Part shown: one piece after another, positions 16,045 through 25,248 of the stretch
Position numbering within the stretch: the first letter of the stretch is position 1
Layout: each line of letters begins with the position of its first letter
Assembly (NCBI RefSeq): GCF_000336995.1
Contig: NZ_AOJI01000019.1
Coordinates: 1 to 64,000 of the forward strand
Direction: 5' to 3'
DNA from: Halorubrum aidingense JCM 13560
Lineage (GTDB): Archaea > Halobacteriota > Halobacteria > Halobacteriales > Haloferacaceae
Length of the DNA: 64,000 nt
Position numbers and translations under genes: made by a program
Notes under the pieces: model-generated
Database searches by the model: none
What the model was told of the DNA's origin: nothing
Seen by the model: the letters and a program-made list of their open reading frames with translations, nothing else

Positions 16045-17640
16045 ATGAACCCCGCGGTGCACTTAGACGGAATCACCAAGCGGTTCCCGGGGGTCGTCGC
16101 CAACGACGACGTCGACCTCGCGGTCGAGCGCGGGAGCGTTCACGCCCTGCTGGGTGAGAACGGCGCCGGGAAAACAACGCTTATGAACGTGTTGTACGGG
16201 TTGTATCGTCCGACGGAAGGGCGGGTCGTCATCGACGGCGAGCCCCGGTCGTTCGACTCGCCGCGCGACGCCATCAACGCCGGCGTCGGCATGATTCATC
16301 AGCACTTCATGCTGGTCGAGCCGATGCGGATCTGGGAGAACGTCGTGCTCGGTAACGAACCGACCGAGTGGTACGGCCTCCGCGTCGACGAGGACGCGGC
16401 CCGCGAGGCGGTCCGCGAACTGAGCGCCCGGTACGGTTTCGACGTCGACCCCGACGCCCGCGTCGAGGACGTCTCCGTCGGCGTTCAACAGCGCGTGGAG
16501 ATCCTCAAGGCGCTGTATCGGGGCGCCGATATTCTCATTCTCGACGAGCCCACGGCGGTACTCACGCCGCAGGAGGTCGAGGACTTATACGACGTGTTCG
16601 AGGAGCTCACCGATCAAGGAAAGACGATCATCTTCATCTCGCACAAGCTGAGCGAGGCGACCCACGCGGCCGACGAGATTACGGTCCTCCGCAACGGGAA
16701 GAACGTCGGGACGGTCGACACCGACGACGTGACTAGCGAGCAGCTCGCAGAGATGATGGTCGGCCGCGAGGTGCTGATGGAGCGGAGTGCGGCGACCGAG
16801 CCGCCGGGAGACGTCGTCTTGGACGTCGAGGGACTGGTCGCCGAAGACGACCGGGGCGTCGAAGTGGTTTCGGGCGTCTCCGCGCAGGTCCGCGAGGGCG
16901 AGGTGTTCGGCATCGCCGGCGTCGACGGCAACGGACAGTCGCAGCTCATCGAGTCGATCACCGGGTTGCGGACGCCGACCGCGGGGACCGTCTCGTTTCA
17001 CGGCGAGGACCTCGACGACGTGAGCCGGCGCGAGCGCATCGACCGCGGGATGGCGTACATCCCCGAGGACCGACAGGCGCGCGGGCTCGTCATGGAGTAC
17101 GACCTGACGCAGAACGCGGTGCTCGGCAGCCAGCACGACGACGAGTTCACCGACGGGCCGCGGCTCGATTGGGACCGGGCTGCGTCCCACGCCGAGTCGG
17201 TGATCAAACAGTACGACGTTCGACCGCCGGACCGCGACGCGACGGCGGAGTCCTTCTCGGGCGGGAACCAACAGAAGTTCATCGTCGGGCGGGAGTTCGA
17301 GCGCGACCCCGATCTCGTCGTCGCGACGCACCCGACGCGGGGCGTCGACATCGGGTCGACCGAGTTCATCCACGACCGGCTCACCGAGCTGCGCTCCGAG
17401 GGGAAGGCGGTGCTGCTCGTCTCCTCGAAGCTCGACGAGGTACAGGCGCTCTCGGACCGGCTGGCCGTGATGCACGACGGCGAGTTCACCGGCGTCGTCG
17501 ACCCCACGACCGTCACCGAAGAGCAGCTCGGGCTGCTGATGGCCGGCGAGACGCTGGACGACGACACCGTCGACCACGTCGGCGTCGGTGACGACGGGAG
17601 GCCGACAGAGACGGCCGCCGACGAGGAGGTGTCGGCGTGA
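16045..17640 (+). CDS. Nucleoside ABC importer ATPase (two ATP-binding domains)
   Basis: This 531-residue protein carries two tandem ATPase domains, as in RbsA/YufO-type importers. The first has Walker A GENGAGKTT (about 37-45), the signature VSVGVQQRVEI and Walker B ILILDEPTAVLTP. The second has a degenerate Walker A, GVDGNGQSQL, signature SFSGGNQQKF and Walker B region LVVATHPTRGVD. Degeneracy of the second site is usual in this subfamily. It lies 150 bases after the binding lipoprotein and overlaps the first permease by 4 bases (GTGA). Confidence 0.94.
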   Translation: MNPAVHLDGITKRFPGVVANDDVDLAVERGSVHALLGENGAGKTTLMNVLYGLYRPTEGRVVIDGEPRSFDSPRDAINAGVGMIHQHFMLVEPMRIWENVVLGNEPTEWYGLRVDEDAAREAVRELSARYGFDVDPDARVEDVSVGVQQRVEILKALYRGADILILDEPTAVLTPQEVEDLYDVFEELTDQGKTIIFISHKLSEATHAADEITVLRNGKNVGTVDTDDVTSEQLAEMMVGREVLMERSAATEPPGDVVLDVEGLVAEDDRGVEVVSGVSAQVREGEVFGIAGVDGNGQSQLIESITGLRTPTAGTVSFHGEDLDDVSRRERIDRGMAYIPEDRQARGLVMEYDLTQNAVLGSQHDDEFTDGPRLDWDRAASHAESVIKQYDVRPPDRDATAESFSGGNQQKFIVGREFERDPDLVVATHPTRGVDIGSTEFIHDRLTELRSEGKAVLLVSSKLDEVQALSDRLAVMHDGEFTGVVDPTTVTEEQLGLLMAGETLDDDTVDHVGVGDDGRPTETAADEEVSA

Positions 17641-18998
17641 GCCGAAGCCGCCCCGGCGCGGTCCGGGCCCGCATCGAGTCCCTGCTTCGTCGCTTCGCCG
17701 GAATTTCCGGAATCGATCGCGTCCTGATCGCGTTCGCGGCGCTCGGGCTGTCCGTGCTCGTCGGGTTCTTCATCGTGCTCGGCTCCGGGCGAGTCGCCGA
17801 GTGCAGCACCGCGGCGTGGACGATGCCGATCACCGGACTTGGATTCTGTTACGACCCCTTCGAGGTGTTCTTCGTGCTGTTCAACGGCGCGCTCGGAGGA
17901 CCGTTTTACGTGTGGGAGCCGGGGATACTCAACCCCGAATGGCTCCCGATCACGCTCCCGTGGCTCGGCTTCATGCCCGGGTGGTCGCCGTTCAACAACG
18001 CGTTCGCGCTCACGATGAGCGAGACGACGCTGCTCGTGTTCACCGGGCTCTCCGTCGCGGTCGCGTTCCGCGCCGGTCTGTTCAACATCGGGACGCAGGG
18101 GCAGCTCGTCGTCGGCGCGCTGCTGACGGCGCTGGTCGTCGTCGCGCTCGCACCGCTGTTCCCCGCGAACCGGGTCGGCGGCGTGATACTCATCGCGATC
18201 GGCGTCCTCGCCGGCGCGGTCGGCGGCGGTCTCTGGGGAGCGATCCCCGGCGCGCTGAAAGCGTACGCGGACGCCAACGAGGTTATCACGACGATCATGT
18301 TGAACTTCATCGCCGCGAACGTCGCCTACGTGCTCGTGTTGGAAGTGTTCCGCGCCGAGGGGAGTTCCGTCGTCGCGACCGCGGACGTCCCCGAGTACGC
18401 GCAGATCGGTCCGTGGCTGTTCCCGCCCACCGGCGACTTCGCCGAGGCGGCGCTGCTGATCGGGCTCGTCTCGCTGGTGGGACTCTACCTGTTCTTGGAG
18501 CACACGTCGCTCGGGTACGACCTCCGCGTCAGCGGCATCCAACCGCTCGCGGCCGAGTACAGCGGCGTGAACGCGAAGCTCACCACCGTCCGCGCCATGA
18601 CGCTCTCCGGCGCGCTCGGCGGGATCGGCGGCAGCATCTGGGTGCTGATGTCGGAGGGGCGGTGGGTCGAATCGATCCCCGACCTCGGCTTCGACGGCAT
18701 CACCGTCTCGATCCTCGCCGGGAACAACCCGCTCGGGGTGCTTCCCGCCGCGGCGCTGTTCGGCGTCTTGAAAGGCGGCGCGTTGCAGGTGGGCTTCCAG
18801 ACGGACGTGCCGCCCGAACTCGTCGGCGTGTTGCGCGGACTGATCATCCTCTTCGTCGCCATGCCCGAGTTCTTCCGGCTGATCGGAAAGCGACTCGTTC
18901 CGGACGAGCCGGAAGCCACGCGCGGCGGCGATGGAAAGGACGGTGACGGCGTCGGTGGGACCGCCGCCGTCGACGACGGAGGTGAGGCGAGTGCGTAA
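17637..18998 (+). CDS. Nucleoside ABC importer permease 1
   Basis: This 453-residue membrane protein has eight to ten helices and is of the BPD_transp_2 (YufP-like) type. Diagnostic stretches are FRAGLFNIGTQGQLVVGAL, IPGALKAYADANEVITTIMLNFIA, GYDLRVSGIQPLAAEYSGVN and GNNPLGVLPAAALFG. These are the marks of the longer permease of BMP-linked nucleoside importers. The GTG start overlaps the ATPase stop. The C-terminal 40 residues are acidic and unstructured. Confidence 0.93.
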   Translation: MSRSRPGAVRARIESLLRRFAGISGIDRVLIAFAALGLSVLVGFFIVLGSGRVAECSTAAWTMPITGLGFCYDPFEVFFVLFNGALGGPFYVWEPGILNPEWLPITLPWLGFMPGWSPFNNAFALTMSETTLLVFTGLSVAVAFRAGLFNIGTQGQLVVGALLTALVVVALAPLFPANRVGGVILIAIGVLAGAVGGGLWGAIPGALKAYADANEVITTIMLNFIAANVAYVLVLEVFRAEGSSVVATADVPEYAQIGPWLFPPTGDFAEAALLIGLVSLVGLYLFLEHTSLGYDLRVSGIQPLAAEYSGVNAKLTTVRAMTLSGALGGIGGSIWVLMSEGRWVESIPDLGFDGITVSILAGNNPLGVLPAAALFGVLKGGALQVGFQTDVPPELVGVLRGLIILFVAMPEFFRLIGKRLVPDEPEATRGGDGKDGDGVGGTAAVDDGGEASA

Positions 18999-20040
18999 TC
19001 CGCTTTCCGCCGTCGAAATTCCGGTCGTCGACCGGTTCCTCGGCGACGGCTACGTGCGCAACGTCGTGGTGATGACGTTCGGCTCGCTCGCGCTGCTCGC
19101 GCTGTTCGGGGCGCTGTTCCCGGAGAGCGTCGCCGGCGACCTCTCGGGGGCCGTGTTCACCGGCGGGATGGTCGCCGCGACCGCCCGTATCTCCGCGCCC
19201 ATCGTGCTGGCGGCGCTCGGCGGCATCTTCGCCGAGAAGTCCGGCGTCATCAACATCGGACTGGAAGGGCTGCTCATCATCTCGGCGTTCACGTCGATCT
19301 ACGTCGCGTACGTGCTCGGCGACGCCGGGATTCTCACGGGCGGAAACGCCCAGTTCGTCGGCTTCTTCGCCGGCGTGCTCGCGAGCGTGCTGCTCGCGTT
19401 CGTCTTCGGCGTCGTCTGTATCGAGTACAAGGCCGACCAGATCATCGCCGGGCTCGCCGTGTGGCTCATCGCGTTGGGGCTCGCGCCGTTCCTCTCGACG
19501 GTCTTTTTCGGCTCCGTCAACACGCCGGGCGTCGGTAACATCGGGTGGCAGTACTCGGCGGCGCTCGTGGCGGTCGGCACCGTCGTCGCCTGGTGGACCC
19601 TCGATCACACCGCGTTCGGGACCCACCTGAAGGCGGCCGGGGAGAACCCGCGCGCGCTCGATACCGTCGGCGTCTCCGTCTCGAAGATCCGTCACGCCGG
19701 CGTGATTCTGTCCGGCGTCTTCGCCGGCGCGGGCGGCAGCCTGCTCGCGCTCGGCGTCGGCCGGTTCGGCGGCTCCGGCGAGACGATGGTGCAGGGGAAA
19801 GGCTTCATCGCCATCGTCGTCTACCTGTTCGGCAACTACAACCCGCTCGGCGCGCTGGGCGCGGGGACGCTGTTCGCGTCGCTCGACGCGCTCCAGACTC
19901 GCCTCCAGCAGCTCGGGTACGGCATTCCGAGTTCGCTCGTCGAGACGATTCCGTACGTCGTCGTCATCATCGTGCTCGCGTTCGTCGGCCGGACGCGGAT
20001 CCCCTCCGCCGCCGGGGACCACTACGAGACCGAAGAGTAG
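18991..20040 (+). CDS. Nucleoside ABC importer permease 2
   Basis: This 349-residue permease is the partner of the preceding gene. Diagnostic stretches are LGGIFAEKSGVINIGLEGLLI, CIEYKADQIIAGLAVWLIA, GTHLKAAGENPRALDTVGVSV and GNYNPLGALGAGTLFAS, matching YufQ-type permeases. The start is GTG 18991 (8-base overlap with the upstream stop) or GTG 18982, 3 codons earlier; both are in frame and I cannot separate them. It is the last gene of the importer unit. Confidence 0.93.
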   Translation: MRNPLSAVEIPVVDRFLGDGYVRNVVVMTFGSLALLALFGALFPESVAGDLSGAVFTGGMVAATARISAPIVLAALGGIFAEKSGVINIGLEGLLIISAFTSIYVAYVLGDAGILTGGNAQFVGFFAGVLASVLLAFVFGVVCIEYKADQIIAGLAVWLIALGLAPFLSTVFFGSVNTPGVGNIGWQYSAALVAVGTVVAWWTLDHTAFGTHLKAAGENPRALDTVGVSVSKIRHAGVILSGVFAGAGGSLLALGVGRFGGSGETMVQGKGFIAIVVYLFGNYNPLGALGAGTLFASLDALQTRLQQLGYGIPSSLVETIPYVVVIIVLAFVGRTRIPSAAGDHYETEE

Positions 20041-20143
20041 CGCGGCCGACCGCCGACCGTCGGCGAGTCCCCCACTTTTGTCCCTACCGGTCCGACCCAA
20101 TCGGGAGTAAAGAGTTTTGCACCCGGGGTCACACCTCACGGTA

Positions 20144-21514
20144 ATGAGCATCGACGAGTACGACGTCGTCGTGGCGGGCGCCGGCACCGCCGGCTGTTAC
20201 GCCGCCGCGACGATCGCGAACGAGGGGCTCGACGTCGTCATCGTCGAGCGAAAGGACGCCGAGGAGGCGGGCCATATCGCCTGTGGGGACGCGCTGAAGG
20301 GCGCCGACACCTTCCCCGAGGCGATCCCGAAAGAGCGGCTGGAGCCGGCGTTCACCAACACCGGCGTCGACCACGGGCGCTTCGAGATCCCGCAGGAAGA
20401 CACCGTCTTGGAGATCCCCGTTCCGGGCGAGCTCGCCGTCATCGACCGCTGGGAGTACGGCCGCCGGATCATCGCCGGCGCCGAGGACGCCGGCGTCGAC
20501 TTCCACTACGACACGGTCATCAACGACGTGATCCAGACCGAGAGCGGGCGCGTCACCGGGCTCCGGGCCAAACGGGACGGCCGGCCGGTCACCTACGAGG
20601 GCGACGTCGTCATCGACGGCGCCGGATCGCTGTCGCTCCTGCAGGACAAAGCCGACTTCGAGGGGACGACTTTCGACACGAACGTCCGCTACTCGCAGTT
20701 CTGTTCGGCCTACCGCGAGATCGTCGAGGTGCCCGAGCCGGTCGAGTGGGACGACGCGCTCGTGTTCAAGGCGACCGACCGCGCCGCGGGGTACCTCTGG
20801 TACTTCCCGCGGACGAGCACGGAGATCAACGCCGGCCTCGGCTTCCAGATGAACGAGAAGCCGATGCAGCTCGTCGAGGCGCTGAAACGCGACCTCCGGG
20901 ACCGCCCCGAGTTCGAGGGCGCGGAGGTCCGCGACAAGCTCGGCGCCGCGCTCCCGACTCGCCGCCCCTACGACTCGGCGGTCGCGCCGGGCTACATGGC
21001 GGTCGGCGACGCCGCGGGTCACGTCAACCCCACCACCGGCGGCGGGATCGCCGGCGCGGCGTACGCGGGCAAGTACGCCGGCGAGCAGGCCGTGAAGGCG
21101 ATCAGCGACGGCGACGTCACCGAGGAGAACCTCTGGCGGTACAACACCCGGGTCATGGACCACTTCGGCGGCCGCTACGCCGGGCTCGACGTGTACAACG
21201 TCCTTTCGACCGCGGTCGACGTCGACGACCTGATGGGGCTGCTGGCCGCGCTCCCCGGCGAGAAGCTTGCAGAGGCGCTCTACGAGGGGTCGACGTCGAT
21301 GTCCTTCGGGCTGAAGCTGAAGGCGGCGGTCAAGAGCTTCGGCTACTGGGGGACGATCCGGAACTTCTACCAGACGAAGACGCTCGCGGACGAACTCCTC
21401 GCGCACTACGAGTCGTATCCGACGAGCCCCGCCGCGATGGCCAACTGGACCGGCGAACGCGACGCGATCATGGATCGGATCTACGAGACGACCGGTGCGG
21501 ACGCGAAGTACTGA
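20144..21514 (+). CDS. Digeranylgeranylglycerophospholipid reductase family flavoprotein
   Basis: This 456-residue protein belongs to the geranylgeranyl-reductase family that saturates the isoprenoid chains of archaeal membrane lipids. The FAD dinucleotide fold is VVVAGAGTAGCYAAATIA (residues 8-25) with E34 in IVERK; the HIACGDALKG segment carries the family's conserved Cys, and GYMAVGDAAGHVNPTTGGGI (about 286-305) is the second FAD contact. The C-terminal 110 residues form the lipid-binding helices. ATG 20144 follows the first plausible spacing from the upstream operon. Specificity within the family cannot be proven from sequence. Confidence 0.88.
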   Translation: MSIDEYDVVVAGAGTAGCYAAATIANEGLDVVIVERKDAEEAGHIACGDALKGADTFPEAIPKERLEPAFTNTGVDHGRFEIPQEDTVLEIPVPGELAVIDRWEYGRRIIAGAEDAGVDFHYDTVINDVIQTESGRVTGLRAKRDGRPVTYEGDVVIDGAGSLSLLQDKADFEGTTFDTNVRYSQFCSAYREIVEVPEPVEWDDALVFKATDRAAGYLWYFPRTSTEINAGLGFQMNEKPMQLVEALKRDLRDRPEFEGAEVRDKLGAALPTRRPYDSAVAPGYMAVGDAAGHVNPTTGGGIAGAAYAGKYAGEQAVKAISDGDVTEENLWRYNTRVMDHFGGRYAGLDVYNVLSTAVDVDDLMGLLAALPGEKLAEALYEGSTSMSFGLKLKAAVKSFGYWGTIRNFYQTKTLADELLAHYESYPTSPAAMANWTGERDAIMDRIYETTGADAKY

Positions 21515-22059
21515 CCCGACTGCGCGGCGCTGTTGAACAGCAATTCTTCGGCCACTTTCCCACACGAAACAGCGATTCGCTGAACCCTGCGTCTCGATCG
21601 AGTGCGAGAGTGGGTGTTGTAGACCGCCGACGCCGACCGGGTTTATAAATAACCGAGACGGCGGCGACGATCATTTATAAATGAATGCGGCGGTGGCGCG
21701 CTCCGGTGAGCACCGCGAAGCGGTGCGAACCCGAGCGCGAGGGAGTCGCTGGCGCATAGCGCCGGTGACGAGGCTGGGGAGGCGTGAGGCTGTGGTGCTG
21801 TGCGGTGCGGTTGGGGTTTTGGAAGGTATCACCGCGTCAGTAACGGTTTATACACAACCGACAGCAACACCATCGCTCACTTATAAAGAATCGCGCCGCC
21901 GGATCGATACACCCACTCCCGTGGTCGATCATCCCGCGGCCCTCCTGATCGACATGGATCGGGAATGCACCACCCGCTAAGAAGTTCAACGACGTCGACT
22001 GCGTCTGTCGCCCCGTCGAGCACCGACGAGCGGAGCGACGGAGACGTCGAGAGCCGCGG
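21515..22059. other. Gene-free spacer holding AT islands and dispersed repeat copy A
   Basis: The 545 bases contain no convincing gene. They hold four TATA-like islands: TTTATAAATAA near 21644, the perfect 12-base palindrome CATTTATAAATG at 21672-21683, GTTTATACAC near 21846 and ACTTATAAAG near 21879, plus repeat copy A (21690-21836). A 99-residue frame across the repeat lacks haloarchaeal composition. Confidence 0.7.
21690..21836 (+). repeat. Dispersed non-coding repeat, copy A (short form)
   Basis: This 147-base GC-rich element opens with GCGGTGGCGCGC, contains the core CGAGGCTGGGGAGGCGTGAG (21769-21788) followed by GCTGTGGTGCTGT, and ends TTGGGGTTTTGGAAGGTATC then ACCGCG. The same blocks in the same order occur on the opposite strand at 63323-63582. 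Copy A lacks the central stem-loop region of that copy. The class of element is not known to me. Confidence 0.8.
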
Positions 22060-22362
22060 TCAGTCCCACGTCACCCACAGCAGGAACGCGAGCGCGACCG
22101 TCTGGAGGGCGTGGACGACGATGAGCGCACGCCACGCCGGCGACGGCATTTCGGTCGCGAACCAGCCGGCCAACACCGGGTGAAAGAGGTAGACGTACAG
22201 CGAGAGCCCGTTCTGAACGAGCAGCAGGCCGCCGAACACCGCGAGCCCCACCGCGTGTTTCGTCCGGAACACGAGGTAGTTCCGGGCCCACACCCAGGTG
22301 AGCCCGAACAGCATCGCGGCGTTCAGCCCGACGCTGACGCGGGCGACGTCTATCCACTGCAT
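22060..22362 (-). CDS. Small membrane protein, three or more helices
   Basis: The protein has 100 residues. It starts MQWIDVARVSVGLNAAMLFG and has hydrophobic segments at about 8-24, 35-58 and 75-98, with charged turns between them. ATG 22362 follows a purine-rich AGCGAGGGACGGC; a GTG six codons upstream is an alternative. No family could be assigned. It lies 118 bases downstream of a small HTH gene in the same direction, which suggests a regulator and membrane target pair. Confidence 0.72.
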   Translation of the reverse strand: MQWIDVARVSVGLNAAMLFGLTWVWARNYLVFRTKHAVGLAVFGGLLLVQNGLSLYVYLFHPVLAGWFATEMPSPAWRALIVVHALQTVALAFLLWVTWD

Positions 22363-22480
22363 GCCGTCCCTCGCTCGCACCTGACGAGACCGCCCGCCGA
22401 CGGCCGCCTCCGACCGCTTCGTCGGATCGTCGTCTCGCGTGTCCCCCGCCTGTCCCCGGTTGTCCCCGTTCGTGTCGTGT

Positions 22481-22759
22481 TCATACTGGTAGTCCCTCCG
22501 CGATTTCTTCGACGAGGTCCCAGTGCTGTCGCACCCCTTCCGTGGGATAGTACACCGTCCCGTAGCCGTCACCGGTCCGCTTTACGACGTCGTGCTCGCG
22601 GAGCACGTCGAGGTGGTGGCGGACCGTCGTGTAGTCGAGATCGAGATGCTCCGCTAGCTTGTTCGCGTTCCTGGGACGCTCGTCGATCGCCCTGAGAATA
22701 CGGACGCGGTTGGGGCCGCCGCGGGTTCCGGTGAGCACGTACCAGAGGACGGCCTCCAT
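22481..22759 (-). CDS. ArsR-like winged-helix regulator
   Basis: This 92-residue protein is almost all DNA-binding domain: GGPNRVRILRAIDERPRNANKLAEHLDLDYTTVRHHLDVLREHDVVKR and then a wing GYGTVYYPT. The TTVRHHLDVL recognition helix is typical of ArsR/MarR-like haloarchaeal repressors. No Cys is present, so metal sensing by thiols is unlikely. The downstream membrane gene is the likely co-transcribed partner. The ligand is unknown. Confidence 0.85.
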   Translation of the reverse strand: MEAVLWYVLTGTRGGPNRVRILRAIDERPRNANKLAEHLDLDYTTVRHHLDVLREHDVVKRTGDGYGTVYYPTEGVRQHWDLVEEIAEGLPV

Positions 22760-22833
22760 ACGAAACGTGTGGGGCGCGCGGCGCCTAAACCTACCGCCGA
22801 GAGCGGTAAGGGGGGCTGACCGACTGCGTCAGC

Positions 22834-23679
22834 TTACGGCCCGTCTTCGACCACTTCGAGGTCGAACGACTCGTCTGCGGGCGCGGCGTCGGGTTCGAGG
22901 TAGCCGACCGCGAACGCGGTGTACACGGTCCCGGCCTCGGGAGAGACGTCGAAGGTGGCGACCACCTCACCGTCGACCTCCGACGTGGCGGGTCGGACCT
23001 CCAGCGTGTAGTCGTCGGCGGGAACCTCGACGGTCCCGGTGGCGCCGAACGCGACGTCCTCGAAGAGGGGCTCGCCGTCGACGGTGACGTCGACGTTCGG
23101 CGCGTCGGGCGCGGCGTGAATGAGCCGAACCCGAGCGTCCTCTCCGGGGTCGGAGAGGTCGTCTTCGTACACCTCCACGGCGAAGGGCTGGTTCTCCTCG
23201 GCGAGTTCGCCGATGGCGGCGGCCGTGAAATCGCCCTCGGGGACGGTCAGCTCCTCGTCGAACACGACCGTCTCCGCGTCGCCGGCGGCCGTGATTTCGA
23301 CGGGGTAATCCCCCGTGGGTAGTTCGAGGTAGTCGCTGACGGTGCGGAAGGGAACGTCTTCGAGCACCGCGTCGCCGTCCACGTACACGTCGACGTTCGG
23401 CGCGTCCGGCGAGAGGTGGGCGACGCGGAGCGAGGCCTCCGCTGCGGGTTCCGACTCGTCGTCGCTCTCGTTGTCCTCCGTCTCGTTCTCGTCGGTCTCG
23501 CCGTCGCCCATCCCGTCTCCGTTCGTTTCGTTCCCGTTCGATCCGTCGTCACCCATACTCCCGTCGTCGGAGCTCTCGTTCGGTTCCTCGTCGCCGTTAC
23601 CGGCACAGCCTGCGAGGGTCCCGACGATCATGACACCACCGGCCGTCTTGAGCAGCGTTCGCCGTCTGTGATCTGCCAT
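22834..23679 (-). CDS. DUF4397 surface lipoprotein (two repeats)
   Basis: This 281-residue exported protein has a Tat-like signal (HRRRTLLKTAGG) with lipobox LAGC, so it is probably anchored at Cys25. A 55-residue Asp/Glu/Asn/Gly linker precedes two DUF4397 domains. Each contains the phrase DAPNVDV-Y/T-VDG followed by L/PFEDV (about residues 92-101 and 200-209). Such domains occur in secreted and surface proteins of uncertain role. The gene is preceded by an AT-rich region (23690-23780). Confidence 0.9.
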   Translation of the reverse strand: MADHRRRTLLKTAGGVMIVGTLAGCAGNGDEEPNESSDDGSMGDDGSNGNETNGDGMGDGETDENETEDNESDDESEPAAEASLRVAHLSPDAPNVDVYVDGDAVLEDVPFRTVSDYLELPTGDYPVEITAAGDAETVVFDEELTVPEGDFTAAAIGELAEENQPFAVEVYEDDLSDPGEDARVRLIHAAPDAPNVDVTVDGEPLFEDVAFGATGTVEVPADDYTLEVRPATSEVDGEVVATFDVSPEAGTVYTAFAVGYLEPDAAPADESFDLEVVEDGP

Positions 23680-23841
23680 TGAGACTGACAGTCACCGCCA
23701 CTGAGACATGAACGATTTCCAAAGAGCGCCCGAAATCGGGACAAAATGACACCGTAGAGACACCAATCTCTCTCCAAAATTGACGTGTCGGTGTCGAAGG
23801 CGGCCGAGGATCGCTGCCGGCGACCGGCCGCCGAGCGGCGT

Positions 23842-25122
23842 CTACGGTCGCGTCTCCGCGACCCGGCGGATCGCGCCGGCGAGCACGTCGATCCCGACCG
23901 CGACGTCGTCTTCGACCACGTCGAAGGTGCGGGTGTGGTGTCCGCCGGGGTGATCGGTGCCCACGCCGACGTAGCAGGCCAGCCCGCCGTTGTCCTGCAC
24001 GGCCTGCATCAGGAAGGTCGCGTCCTCGGAGCCGCCGAGGTCGTCGCTTTCGACGATGTTCGTGACGCCGTCGACGCCGCCGGCGACCTCGCCGATGACG
24101 TCGGCGAGCGCGGCGTCGCTCGTCGCGCTCGGCGCCTCGCCCAGCGTCGACACGTCGACCTCGCAGTCGTGCATCTCGGCGGCGGACCCGAGGACCCGGT
24201 CCGCGTGGTCGGACATGTAGTCCGCCAACTCGGTCGTCGCCCCGCGCACCTCACCCTCGATGTACGACTCCTCGGGGATGATGTTCGTCGCAGTGCCGCC
24301 GCCGACGAGCCCGGCGTTCACGCGCGTGGGGCCGTCCGCGTGCCGCGGGATCGCGTAGAGGTTCTGTACCGCGGCCGCCATCGCCTGCACCGTGTTCCGG
24401 CCCTGCTCGGGCCGCGCGCCGGCGTGGGCGGGTTCGCCCGCGAACTCCGCGAGGAAGTGGCGCACCGCGAGGAATCCCTCGACGCCGCAGACGACCTCAC
24501 CGGACGGGTGGTCGAGACCGATGTGGACCGCGTAGAGGTACTCGACGTCGTCGAGGTGACCGGACTCGGCCATGGGCTTGCCGCCGGCGACCTGCTCTTC
24601 GCCGGGCTGGAAGAACACCTTGAGCGTGCCGTCGAACTCGGAGTCGAGCACCGCGTCGAGGACGCCGAGCCCGATGGTCGCGTGCACGTCGTGACCGCAG
24701 GCGTGCATGAACCCTTCGCGCTCCGAGCGGAACCCCTCGGCCGCGGGGACGTGGTCGTCCGCCTCGGCCTCGAGGATCGGGAGCGCGTCGATGTCGACCC
24801 GAAGCCCGACCACGGGGCCGTCGCCGCGCTCGACGACGGCGACGCAGCCGGTGTAGCCGCCGGAGAGGTCATCGACGATGTCCGGGTCGGCGCCGTCGTC
24901 GCGCGCCTGTCGCTCCCACTCGGCGAGTTCGTCGTCGTCCGGGACGTTCAGCCGGTCGTCGGTCGACAGCGCGTCGCGGCCGACGTGGAGCTCGGTCAGG
25001 TCGCGCTCGCGGAGCTCTTCGACGATCCGGGCCGTCGTGTAGAACTCGCACCACGCGGGCTCGGGGTGGCGGTGGAGATCGCGGCGGAACTCGCGGTACG
25101 CGTCGTTGGTGAGAACGCTCAT
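23842..25122 (-). CDS. M20 family amidohydrolase/peptidase
   Basis: This 426-residue protein is close to the IAA-amino-acid hydrolase/AbgB-like branch of M20D. Metal ligands are visible in FMHACGHDVH (about residues 138-147), FFQPGEEQ (about 172-179), the His in YAVHIGL and the late His in HHTRTFDV. RVDIDALPI, with the D-x-DALP motif, is the expected N-terminal signature. It would cleave N-acyl amino acids or small peptides; the substrate is unknown. The lid domain contains NIIPEESYIEGEVRG. Monocistronic. Confidence 0.93.
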   Translation of the reverse strand: MSVLTNDAYREFRRDLHRHPEPAWCEFYTTARIVEELRERDLTELHVGRDALSTDDRLNVPDDDELAEWERQARDDGADPDIVDDLSGGYTGCVAVVERGDGPVVGLRVDIDALPILEAEADDHVPAAEGFRSEREGFMHACGHDVHATIGLGVLDAVLDSEFDGTLKVFFQPGEEQVAGGKPMAESGHLDDVEYLYAVHIGLDHPSGEVVCGVEGFLAVRHFLAEFAGEPAHAGARPEQGRNTVQAMAAAVQNLYAIPRHADGPTRVNAGLVGGGTATNIIPEESYIEGEVRGATTELADYMSDHADRVLGSAAEMHDCEVDVSTLGEAPSATSDAALADVIGEVAGGVDGVTNIVESDDLGGSEDATFLMQAVQDNGGLACYVGVGTDHPGGHHTRTFDVVEDDVAVGIDVLAGAIRRVAETRP

Positions 25123-25248
25123 ACGCGAGGGTGGCCGCGGGGGTGCTTAAACGATCGCGTGACGGCGAACGGGGGGCGGTCGGTCGGGGACGTCGGGGAG
25201 ATCGGAGCGGGCAGGCGGGGCAGACGAGCGACCGGGTGAGGAGACCGC

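Noticed and set aside
21681-21980. 99-residue frame across repeat copy A
   Set aside because: Lies over a non-coding repeat; composition unlike neighbouring proteins and no start signal that fits.
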